Shown in pieces: positions 1-6,617 of a stretch of 12,562 nucleotides of DNA. The notes under the pieces were generated by a model that was not told the origin of the DNA, made no database searches, and saw nothing but the letters and a program-made list of their open reading frames with translations. The translations under genes and the position numbers were made by a program. The stretch spans positions 1 to 12,562 of the forward strand of contig LT649845.1 of the NCBI GenBank assembly GCA_900128395.1, given 5' to 3'. Origin of the DNA: Stramenopiles sp. TOSAG23-2. Lineage: Eukaryota > Sar. Numbering within the stretch: position 1 is the first letter of the stretch; the number at the start of each line of letters is the position of its first letter.

Positions 1-335
1 TAATACCAAGATAATGAAAGAAATTTATAACGCACGGCAATAGATAAAACAGGTACGACGTATATATTGGCTACACCAAAAGTCTACAGTGTAATAAATA
101 TACATGTATATATATTTATACAGAGGTATTCAATATTATATTATTTATATTAGTATAAGAAGATTATTATTAAGATGCAAGTAGTATTATACCTGGGGCC
201 TGGGGTATAATATTACTGTATATTAAGGCAGCACGTATTATCAAGAAGTGCATGCGGGCATGCATAAAAAAAGTTTTACTCATGATGACAAACTTTATTA
301 TATAAAGCTTACTATTATATTATATTTACCTATTT

Positions 336-356
336 GAAACTCTCGAAACATCTCGG
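336..356 (+). repeat. Outer inverted-repeat segment, left copy
   Basis: These 21 bases, containing ctcgaaacatctcgg, match the reverse complement of 1078-1098 with one mismatch. The segment lies 79 bp outside the left 169-bp arm, while its partner lies 82 bp outside the right arm. The two flanking segments between outer and inner repeats (357-435 and 996-1077) are not recognisably homologous as inverted copies. Confidence 0.85.
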
Positions 357-435
357 ACTGTTCCCACTTTCTTATACTTGTTAGTATAAGATCAGCACTA
401 CTAACAAATATAAAATTTGGTGAAGGCTGGTCACA

Positions 436-604
436 GCCCTCGAATGAAACTCAGAATTTGGTTGACAGGTCCAGGAGGCCAAAAAATATCATACAATACT
501 ATTACCATGCTATTTGAAAATGGTACATCTACACATACATTTGTATAAAAAATGTATTTGAACAATATTTATATCAATACAACGAATCAAATATCATATT
601 TACA
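436..604 (+). repeat. Left arm of 169-bp inverted repeat
   Basis: The reverse complement of 827-995 reproduces this segment over 169 bp with one difference (a at 589, expected partner t, actual c at 842). Homology stops sharply at 435/436 and fades after 604. The two arms are separated by a 222-bp unique loop (605-826). Read on the plus strand, the arm is open for 34 codons from an ATG at 444 to TAA at 546, and the same frame is therefore present on the minus strand of the right arm; other frames are also partly open, so coding is not established. Confidence 0.95.
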
Positions 605-826
605 TACATGCAAACATCCTTGAATCATTATTTTGTTTTAATTTATATACATATTTATTAAACATGACTCGCTTTGACAATCAAATTAGCAACTAAATAG
701 CACTATGATATTAGGATCAGAATAGCATCATATATCACGTATATTGCGTATGCTACTTTTAGCTTTACAAAGAAGGTGCTATATACAATTCAAACATTAA
801 AACATTCTAAAACATATTGATAGGTG

Positions 827-995
827 TGTAAATATGATATTCGATTCGTTGTATTGATATAAATATTGTTCAAATACATTTTTTATACAAATGTATGTGT
901 AGATGTACCATTTTCAAATAGCATGGTAATAGTATTGTATGATATTTTTTGGCCTCCTGGACCTGTCAACCAAATTCTGAGTTTCATTCGAGGGC
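827..995 (-). repeat. Right arm of 169-bp inverted repeat
   Basis: This is the inverted copy of 436-604, with one mismatch in 169 bases. Together the arms could form a long cruciform or, if transcribed through, a long double-stranded RNA with a 222-nt loop. The near identity points to recent duplication or ongoing gene conversion. Confidence 0.95.
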
Positions 996-1188
996 CTTCG
1001 GCTGTCTTTTCTTTGCTATGTCTATAGTAAAGATAAGACTACAGAAAGTTAGACTTAACTTTCATAGGCGAAATGGCCCGAGATGTTTCGAGAGATTCGG
1101 ACTAGTATATAGTATATAATTGTGCTGCTAAATTATACCGACTTATCCTTATAGGGAACCGCAACAAATTAAAAATTGAAAAATCCAT
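984..1188 (-). CDS. Candidate spliced micro-ORF, 34 codons
   Basis: On the minus strand an ATG at 1188 opens MDFSIFNLLRFPIRIS and runs to a GTATAA donor at 1138. A 100-nt putative intron (1039-1138) ends with a CTAAC branch-like motif 12 nt before a TGTAG acceptor. Joining 1188-1139 to 1038-984 keeps the frame open and ends KKRQPKALE-stop inside the right inverted-repeat arm. The product would be a small basic peptide with a hydrophobic N-terminal half. I do not recognise it. Spacers this AT-rich produce GT...AG pairs by chance, and a second frame across the same acceptor is open for longer but has no matching first exon. Treat as a hypothesis for RNA data. Confidence 0.2.
1078..1098 (-). repeat. 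Outer inverted-repeat segment, right copy
   Basis: Partner of 336-356 (20 of 21 bases). Nearly symmetric spacing on both sides of the inner arms means the inverted structure once spanned about 336-1098. No convincing target-site duplication is visible at its edges. Confidence 0.85.
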
Positions 1189-1335
1189 TTAAGGACTATA
1201 CAGTGTAGCTATATATGGTAATGCATATAGGAGGTCGTAATAGTGTTAATAGTATGGCTTATACTGTAGTAATTATATTATACAGAGAGGTAGGCCTCTT
1301 CTCCCTTAGCAAAAATTCTAAATGTGCTGCCGCCT

Positions 1336-1340
1336 ATTGG
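1336..1340 (-). promoter_or_regulatory. Possible CCAAT box (ATTGG on plus strand)
   Basis: An ATTGG pentamer sits in a locally GC-richer patch (gccgcctattgg) about 140 bp before the ATG of the D-glutamate cyclase-like gene, a usual position for a CCAAT-binding factor site. A pentamer alone is weak evidence. Confidence 0.25.
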
Positions 1341-1474
1341 ATAATAATAATAAATAATAAATAATATGTGCGTCGTTTATTTATCAATATCAATATATAA
1401 TTTTATTATTTATTTATCCGATCTATAATTACAAATATAGAAATTACATACATACAATACAGAAGCGGAACAAC

Positions 1475-1525
1475 ATGATATGGCTGCTGCTGCTGCTACT
1501 ACCGCGCAAGCATTTAGAAAATTAG
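1475..1525 (+). promoter_or_regulatory. Short uORF overlapping the start of the cyclase-like gene
   Basis: An ATG at 1475, with A at -3, precedes the main ATG at 1480 by five bases in a different frame. It encodes 16 codons (M-I-W, then a run of six leucines, ending in TAG at 1523-1525) and overlaps the main coding start. A scanning ribosome would meet it first if the mRNA leader includes it. The main ATG has G at -3 and G at +4, so leaky scanning could still reach it. If transcription starts between the two ATGs the uORF is irrelevant. Confidence 0.4.
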
Positions 1526-2295
1526 TTCGTAATGGGAAATATACTACTCATACGTGTGGTTTAGGTATAGAATTGGGACGTTATGCACAAGCAAATCTAG
1601 TCATATTGCCAAGTAAAGAAGCAAAAGATTTTCATCAATTTTGTGAATTAAACCCAAAGCCATGCCCATTATTAGAAATGACGGAAGTTGGGTCGCCATA
1701 TTTAAATCAAATGGGAGAAGGCATTGATTTACGAAGTGATCTGCCATCGTATCGCATTTTTAAGCATGGAAAGCTAGTTGAGGAGACAGACAATGTGAAA
1801 AGCTATTACGATAAGAGAGATAATGACTTAGTAGGATTTGTATTAGGGTGTTCATTTTCGTTTGAACAAGCAATTTTAGATGCTGGATTACCCGTGCGTC
1901 ATATCGAACAAAATTTGAATGTACCTATGTATCGTACAAACCAACCTTGCAAAAGCTCTGGTATGTTTGAAGGGCCGTTAGTTGTTAGTATGAGACCATA
2001 TAAAATGGATGAAATTGATCAAGTGGTTGAAATAACAAAACGTTATCCACGAGTGCATGGTGATCCAATACATATTGGTTCGCCTGAAAAAATTGGTATA
2101 AATATTAATAAAAAACCAGATTGGGGGGATGAAATTGAATTAGCTTCTGATGATATACCAGCTTTTTGGGCATGTGGTGTTACACCTCAAGCAGTTGTAT
2201 TAGAATCAAGACCAGAATTTTGTATCACCCATTCACCTGGACACATGTTAGTATTAGATATAGAAAATGAAGCATTAGCATCAAGTACACATTGA
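1480..2295 (+). CDS. D-glutamate cyclase / UPF0317 (DUF1445) family protein
   Basis: The 271-residue product covers the whole family domain in one exon. Recognisable blocks are QANLVILP (37-44), NPKPCPLLE (58-66), the RSDLPSYRIF region (85-94), FVLGCSFSFE (120-129), RHIEQNLNVPMYRT (140-153), GPLVVSMRP (165-173), HGDPIHIG (193-200), FWACGVTPQ (229-237) and ITHSPGHMLVLD (249-260). Family knowledge: bacterial members are annotated as putative hydro-lyases of about 260-270 residues, and the homologous domain of vertebrate DGLUCY converts D-glutamate to 5-oxo-D-proline. The substrate here is inferred. The N-terminus is Ala-rich then basic (MAAAAATTAQAFRKLVRNGK), so a weak mitochondrial signal is conceivable but unproven. 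Bacterial-like size and lack of introns would fit an old transfer, although the family is widespread in fungi. It converges on the Rrp17-like gene with 170 bp between stops. Confidence 0.92.
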   Translation: MAAAAATTAQAFRKLVRNGKYTTHTCGLGIELGRYAQANLVILPSKEAKDFHQFCELNPKPCPLLEMTEVGSPYLNQMGEGIDLRSDLPSYRIFKHGKLVEETDNVKSYYDKRDNDLVGFVLGCSFSFEQAILDAGLPVRHIEQNLNVPMYRTNQPCKSSGMFEGPLVVSMRPYKMDEIDQVVEITKRYPRVHGDPIHIGSPEKIGININKKPDWGDEIELASDDIPAFWACGVTPQAVVLESRPEFCITHSPGHMLVLDIENEALASSTH

Positions 2296-2381
2296 GAGAT
2301 TTTTTTATTATTTTATCATTATTTAAATGATATCGAGATATATCATACTTCGTATAATTTTTTTTTATATTTTTTAAAATA

Positions 2382-2427
2382 ATACTCGTAAGATATTTTA
2401 TATTTTAAAAAATAATATCTACGAGTA
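2382..2427. terminator. Hairpin between two convergent genes
   Basis: The left arm atactcgtaagatat (2382-2395) pairs with atatctacgagtat (2415-2428 region), separated by an A/T-only loop. It lies midway between two convergent stops (2295 and 2466). It may help 3'-end formation or reduce read-through on both strands; the structure is visible, the role inferred. No better polyadenylation element stands out in the A/T-only sequence. Confidence 0.35.
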
Positions 2428-2465
2428 TATACGTTCGTATATATAATTAATAATATTCGTAAAAT

Positions 2466-3281
2466 TCACTTTCGTTTACCTCTCAACTTTTTACCAGCTC
2501 TACTATGTTTTGAACGCCCTTTTACTCGTTTTTGCTTTTTATCATTACCACCACCACCTTTTTTATTTCCACGCTTTCTTCTACCAGTGCCACCACCTTT
2601 TGAATAGAATTTACTTTTTTTCATTTTCTGATTATTATTCAATACTTGTAAATTTTTTTTAGCTGTGTTTGTCATTGTTACTCGTTTTTTGTGACTACTA
2701 TTATTACTACCAATAGCAGCTGATGATGATGACCCTTCCAATAATAATTTTTTATTTTCATTCTCAAGTTTTTTTTTCATTTCTGATGGAGTTAACATAT
2801 CAACATTGTCATCATCATCGTCTTCATCACTACTATTACCAAAACCAAATGTTGTTGTTACAGTGACATTTTCACGACCAAATCTTTCTTTTGTAAAATC
2901 ATCATTATAATTTTCAATTTGTTTATCCTCCTCGTTATCGCTGTTATCCATACTATGGTTGCTATATACAGTTACTTTTGATCTTTTGCTTTGTTTTAAT
3001 GCTACAATACGTTCTTGTTCTGCTTCTTTTTTTTCCGCACGATCTTGTATTCTTTGCAGCCGATCTTGCTCCCTAAGTTTCTCATGTGCCTGTATTCTAC
3101 GTTGAACTTTACGTTTATGGAATCCTGTGATATATTCTTTTCTTGCATCTTCATCAAAGGTCACTATGATTTTCTCACGCTTTCTTTTTTTTCTATTATC
3201 ATTATTTTTCTTTTTTTTATATTTTGCTAATGATGCCGTATGATATGGCGATTTTTGAAATTTTTTGTTGTAACTAGGCAT
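2466..3281 (-). CDS. Nucleolar rRNA-processing protein, Rrp17/NOL12 (Nop25) family
   Basis: The single-exon 271-residue product is very basic. The diagnostic family block is at about 38-65: IIVTFDEDARKEYITGFHKR then KVQRR, followed by a charged helical stretch to about 98 (EKLREQDRLQRIQDRAEKKEAEQ), which should be a long helix or coiled coil. A Ser/Asp-rich acidic segment follows (about 111-160, with a D5 run at 154-158), then a Ser/Asn linker and a Gly/Lys/Arg tail (224-271) with several possible nuclear or nucleolar localisation signals. Family knowledge: yeast Rrp17 is a nucleolar 5'-3' exonuclease in pre-60S rRNA processing, and human NOL12 has related roles. Function is inferred from the conserved block; the remainder is low complexity. 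The gene faces away from the TFIIB-like gene. Confidence 0.85.
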   Translation of the reverse strand: MPSYNKKFQKSPYHTASLAKYKKKKNNDNRKKRKREKIIVTFDEDARKEYITGFHKRKVQRRIQAHEKLREQDRLQRIQDRAEKKEAEQERIVALKQSKRSKVTVYSNHSMDNSDNEEDKQIENYNDDFTKERFGRENVTVTTTFGFGNSSDEDDDDDNVDMLTPSEMKKKLENENKKLLLEGSSSSAAIGSNNSSHKKRVTMTNTAKKNLQVLNNNQKMKKSKFYSKGGGTGRRKRGNKKGGGGNDKKQKRVKGRSKHSRAGKKLRGKRK

Positions 3282-3598
3282 ATTCTATTTTTTACAATAA
3301 CTTTATTTATATCTTACTGTTTTTTTTTTTCTTGATCTATTAATACATCAGTAGTAAAAATATATTTAAGTATAAGTATAATATGAATAGTTGTCATATA
3401 TATATATACAAAATATACAAATGTGTAATATTTGAAATAGTCTAATAGCGATACAATCTGTATAAATAAATAATATTAAATATAATAATGTGTATGATGT
3501 GTGGCAATGTCCAAATAATGCACCCCATATATTCTTCCTTCTTCCTTTACAACCAACCAAATACATCCGTATAGAAGTGCCATTTATTTAATTTTTAT

Positions 3599-3876
3599 TT
3601 AAGGATTATTAAATATTTCCTTCATCCTTTCCACCTGCCAAAATCCTATTAAACCAGTACCATACCACCCATGATTTCCTAAAGTCATTAAATCTCCTGC
3701 TGTGGCAAAATGTAGGCAAAATGTGCCAAAATCTCTCCCATCACCAACACTAATATTAGACTACGTGCTAACGTGCTAGACTACCGTGCTAGACTACCTA
3801 CTAGTCGTCTATCGTGCTATCTATTACATACTGTATATAGGAAAGAAGCCGCCGCCAGGACGGAAGGGCACATCAT
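3599..3876 (-). CDS. Candidate two-exon small gene, 68 codons
   Basis: Minus-strand exon 1 (3876-3832) starts ATG ATG and encodes MMCPSVLAAASFLYT, ending at a GTATGT donor, the classic fungal 5' splice site. A 71-nt putative intron (3831-3761) ends in CGTAG, and exon 2 (3760-3599) continues in phase 0 for 53 codons to TAA. Exon 2 contains HFATAGDLMTLGNHGWYGTG and then LIGFWQVERM. The frame is Gly/Trp-rich and its DNA is GC-richer than surrounding spacer, unlike random A/T ORFs. Weak points: no clear CTRAY branch motif, neighbouring frames are also partly open, and I recognise no family. If real, it lies between the Rrp17-like gene (same strand) and the divergent TFIIB-like gene, 320 bp from the latter's ATG. 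Confidence 0.3.
3772..3797. repeat. Tandem 13-bp repeat, two perfect units
   Basis: cgtgctagactac occurs at 3772-3784 and again at 3785-3797. Degenerate partial units lie on both sides (gactacgtgcta at about 3759-3770; tcgtgctatct at about 3812-3822). The repeat lies inside the putative intron of the small minus-strand gene, where each unit supplies a TAG that could serve as an alternative acceptor. It may simply be local slippage. Confidence 0.8.
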
Positions 3877-4196
3877 TATTATTCAAATCTACAACACATA
3901 TTTGCAACAATTTGTAGAGATATTATAGAGTATTATACAAATATTATATTATAGAATTAATTTAGAGATACAAATTATCCTCGAATACTTATATTACATC
4001 ATCGATTCGTAGAACAACAAAGTTTTTATAGTAATTATTATATTGCCGTGCTGCATATATATCTATTAGACATATATATATATAGATATAGATATATATA
4101 TATAGGGAGCGAGAAAGATTAGATTATTACTACTAGTTGGCAATTATTTATATATATCAAAAGTAAAAGGATATTATTTATTTTGAATTATTATTC
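3877..4196. promoter_or_regulatory. Upstream region of the TFIIB-like gene
   Basis: This A/T-rich spacer separates the possible minus-strand microgene from the plus-strand TFIIB-like ATG. Its obvious structure is a TA/GATA-type stretch (about 4069-4105, repeated tatatatagatatagata) about 100-130 bp before the ATG, followed by a purine patch (gggagcgagaaag). It could be a shared divergent promoter. No specific factor site can be supported. Confidence 0.3.
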
Positions 4197-5678
4197 ATGG
4201 AGACTATACCAAGGAGCGATAGAATTAAAAAGAAGCGTAAAAGAAATACGTCAAATGCATTTTTGGAACAGTGCTATGATAAAAAAAAACCTATTTCTGT
4301 CATTAAAATAACGTCTACGACGACAATTGATAAATCAGTATCTCCCATTTTCAATAATAATAAGAACAATATCAACGAAAAAAAATTTCCAAAAGAAATA
4401 ATTACAACTGTGAAATCCCCATCAACATCAAAATCATATTCATCACCTACATTAACTAAAAAAAAAGTTTATCATAAACAGAAAATTATTCGGGTAAATC
4501 CATTGACAACAAGACGTGCCGGTTGTGATTTTTTGCAACGACATGTAGCGGAAGTAGATATGCTCCACCGCGATGCAGAAGACCCATCTGAACATGGCCA
4601 TTTTATGGATGCGGAAATAAATAAAGTAAAATATCCATGCACATGTAAAGAATTAGCAAAAATTGTAAATATTGGTAGTGGTCGAAGAGTATGTACGATG
4701 TGTGGTCTGGTTTTGGAAAATAATATGGTGAATGAATATACACATATGCGAGGCAGCGCAGAGGGTAACAATCCAGATACCGGTGAAAAACGAAGTGCAG
4801 CTGCGCGGAATACTTCTGGTATTGCCAATCATTATTTCTTACGTAACTCAATGATTGGAACGCAAAATGTCAAATTTATTAATTCCAGAGGTAAATATGT
4901 ACATGTGAAATTACCAGAGGATAAATTAGACAAATGTTACATTTGCTTAACAGTTGCATTGCGTGATAATGTATTTTTATTAAAGTTAAGCCAACGTATA
5001 TATGACACGTCGTTATCGGCATTAGAGGATTTAGAACGTGAACATTTTTTCCAAGATATATCTATACCTTTTGAGGATGAAATTAAATTATTGCCATTGA
5101 TACTTGGATTGTTGTATATCGCATGTAAAATTGTGGGACATTCACGTAGTTTAAGAGAATTATGCAATCCATTTCCACCGGAACAAATTACACCAAGCAT
5201 TATTAATAATTGGCTGAAAAAAGTTAAAGCATATCTTACAATTAAGATTCCTATTACAAAACCAATTGAATACATATCAAGGTTTTGCCATTTAAACGGT
5301 GTGAAAGAACATGAAGAGCGAATTGCTAGGGAAATTTGCATAGAAGCATCAAATGTGAACATTGATGCAAATGGTCGTTTGGCACAAGAAATTGCATTAG
5401 CATCGATTTTCTTAGCAATTGCATGTGTGCGAAGTGATTTGCCAGATATAGAAGACATGGCAAGAAATGTTGGAGTTGCTAAAAATGCTGTCGAAAAATC
5501 ATACATGAAATTGAGGCAATATTCATATTTGCTGTTACCAAAATTTGTACAAAAATTATTAGATGTAAAAGTAAATGCATTGAAAGTACAACAGGGCACT
5601 GATAATAGAAGTACTGCTACGATTGAGAAATTTGGTTCTGTACGTGGTTTAAATAGCTTACCTACCTTTCGAACGTAA
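4197..5678 (+). CDS. TFIIB-family transcription factor, divergent (TFIIB/Brf-like)
   Basis: The single-exon 493-residue product has the TFIIB architecture. Residues 1-145 form a long basic, Ser/Thr/Asn/Lys-rich extension absent from ordinary TFIIB (about 316 residues). A zinc ribbon follows (C148, C150, C166, C169), with CTMCGLVLENN as its second knuckle. A B-reader/linker-like segment (197-222, AARNTSGIANHYFLRNSMIG) precedes two cyclin folds: about 250-345 (core LLYIACKIVGHSRSLRELC) and about 355-455 (LAQEIALASIFLAIACVRSD, then NVGVAKNAVEKSYMKLRQY). Family knowledge: these proteins bridge RNA polymerase and TBP at promoters. The first zinc knuckle is C-x-C instead of C-x2-C/H. It has no obvious Brf1 C-terminal homology block, so the choice among Pol II TFIIB, Pol III Brf1 and a lineage-specific paralogue stays open. 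Confidence 0.85.
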   Translation: METIPRSDRIKKKRKRNTSNAFLEQCYDKKKPISVIKITSTTTIDKSVSPIFNNNKNNINEKKFPKEIITTVKSPSTSKSYSSPTLTKKKVYHKQKIIRVNPLTTRRAGCDFLQRHVAEVDMLHRDAEDPSEHGHFMDAEINKVKYPCTCKELAKIVNIGSGRRVCTMCGLVLENNMVNEYTHMRGSAEGNNPDTGEKRSAAARNTSGIANHYFLRNSMIGTQNVKFINSRGKYVHVKLPEDKLDKCYICLTVALRDNVFLLKLSQRIYDTSLSALEDLEREHFFQDISIPFEDEIKLLPLILGLLYIACKIVGHSRSLRELCNPFPPEQITPSIINNWLKKVKAYLTIKIPITKPIEYISRFCHLNGVKEHEERIAREICIEASNVNIDANGRLAQEIALASIFLAIACVRSDLPDIEDMARNVGVAKNAVEKSYMKLRQYSYLLLPKFVQKLLDVKVNALKVQQGTDNRSTATIEKFGSVRGLNSLPTFRT

Positions 5679-5829
5679 AAAAAAAAAAATAACTCTCTGC
5701 ATAATATATATATAAAAAAATTTTCTCTTACACATAATTTATATACGAATATACGAGTATAAAGTTTTTTTTACTCCCCGTAAGTTATATCCAAAATCAT
5801 ATGCATATGCATAAACGATTTAAAGGGTC

Positions 5830-5893
5830 ACTATCATATGTCATATATGCATATAATATATGCATATATCATATGTATATGATATATGATAGT
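5830..5893. repeat. Imperfect 64-bp palindrome
   Basis: The segment starts actatcatatgtcatat and ends atgatatatgatagt, and reads nearly the same on both strands around an A/T centre near 5860. Several internal atatgcatat units are themselves palindromic. It can form a long hairpin; downstream of the TFIIB-like stop it could affect 3'-end formation, or be a replication-slippage product. Confidence 0.75.
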
Positions 5894-5916
5894 ATCATAA
5901 TAAAATAATTTAATTT

Positions 5917-5970
5917 ACGCATAATTTATTTTTAATTTACTCATGATAATTCCTACTCTTCAAAAGAATA
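5917..5970 (+). repeat. Dispersed repeat, copy A
   Basis: Begins acgcataattt and ends cctactcttcaaaagaata. A second, similar copy lies at 10558-10614 in the same orientation, with small insertions and substitutions. Both lie in intergenic DNA a short distance after a plus-strand stop codon, and both regions also carry atcatatgcata nearby. Confidence 0.65.
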
Positions 5971-6009
5971 AAATAACTGAAATAATCTATCTCACACAAG
6001 TGTGTTGAT

Positions 6010-6101
6010 ATTCTCATAATCGAAAATACCAATGAAGGTAAATAGATAGTATCAAATTCTCATAATCGAAAATACCAATGAAGGTAAATAGATAGTATCA
6101 A
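6010..6101. repeat. Tandem duplication, 2 x 46 bp, perfect
   Basis: Copy 1 (6010-6055) and copy 2 (6056-6101) are identical, starting attctcataatcgaaaatac and ending gatagtatcaa. A degenerate start of a third copy (actcataata) follows. Perfect identity in noncoding DNA indicates a recent duplication, potentially variable in copy number. Confidence 0.95.
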
Positions 6102-6200
6102 CTACTCATAATAAAATAAATAAAATTTAATTTATCATTTTACTCTCTGCTGCATATACGTACATTTTTTTATATTTTACGAACCGTAATATATATATAC

Positions 6201-6320
6201 ATGGTCGAGCACTTAATCAAACAGACTGGGAAAGGGCTTAGCATGGACATACCAGGAATTGTCATGAGTATCATAGGAATAAAAAAATTAAAATATGATA
6301 CGACGTACATTTTTATATAA
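6201..6320 (+). CDS. Possible small ORF, 39 codons
   Basis: ATG at 6201 opens MVEHLIKQTGKGLSMDIPG, followed by IVMSIIGIKKL and TAA at 6318-6320. Its first 60 bp are clearly GC-richer than surrounding spacer, which is why it is listed. It is unrecognised, short, and could equally be a fragment of a noncoding RNA or a chance frame. Confidence 0.15.
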   Translation: MVEHLIKQTGKGLSMDIPGIVMSIIGIKKLKYDTTYIFI

Positions 6321-6617
6321 AATATTATATAAAAATCCCTTTTTGTTTTTATAAAATGTTAACATATCATACCCCAAAAGACGGTATGCATAGACTAACA
6401 CAACACATTTCTCTTTATTAATATAATTTATCATTGTCTATATATTTACAAAGTATAATTATAATTATGTACGTATCATGCATATCTAGCTATACACGAT
6501 ATACAAAATCTTACATTAGTTTCCCAAATGCTATTCTCATCACATATATATCTACGGATATATATTTATATATCATATATATATAATATCATATGATAGT
6601 GTGGTTTATCATACGAT

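Larger units (their letters stand above)
1..1479. other. Long non-ORF region dominated by an inverted repeat
   Basis: No long reading frame starts here. The stretch holds the nested inverted repeat described separately, a short hairpin at 182-215 built around a doubled cctgggg heptamer (192-205), a small palindrome at 249-264 (tgcatgc-gg-gcatgca), and the upstream region of the D-glutamate cyclase-like gene. I see no tRNA-like or rRNA-like sequence. Two intron-end-like signals, one on each strand, flank the repeat arms and suggest very small spliced transcripts; this is inference only. Confidence 0.7.
5679..6617. other. Repeat-rich spacer between convergent genes
   Basis: These 939 bp separate the stops of the TFIIB-like and Ras genes. 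They contain an A-run directly after the first stop, a 64-bp imperfect palindrome, a copy of a dispersed repeat, a 46-bp tandem duplication, a small plus-strand ORF at 6201 in a GC-richer patch, and tttatt at 6414-6419 (AATAAA on the minus strand), about 200 nt past the Ras stop, which could serve its polyadenylation. No long gene is visible. Confidence 0.7.

Noticed and set aside
336-1098. Classic MITE with target-site duplication
   Set aside because: No matching direct repeats flank the outer pair, and the segments between outer and inner pairs are not homologous; the class is left open.
3366-3566. 66-codon minus-strand frame starting MYLVGCKGRRKN
   Set aside because: The second half is low-complexity Ile/Tyr/Leu from A/T repeats and an adjacent frame is equally open; no support.
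4472-4851. Two antisense frames over the zinc-ribbon region
   Set aside because: Shadows of the TFIIB-like coding sequence.
4937-5599. 220-codon open frame antisense to the TFIIB-like gene
   Set aside because: It mirrors the coding strand of a gene with clear cyclin folds; its Cys/Phe/Ser-rich product has no family features.
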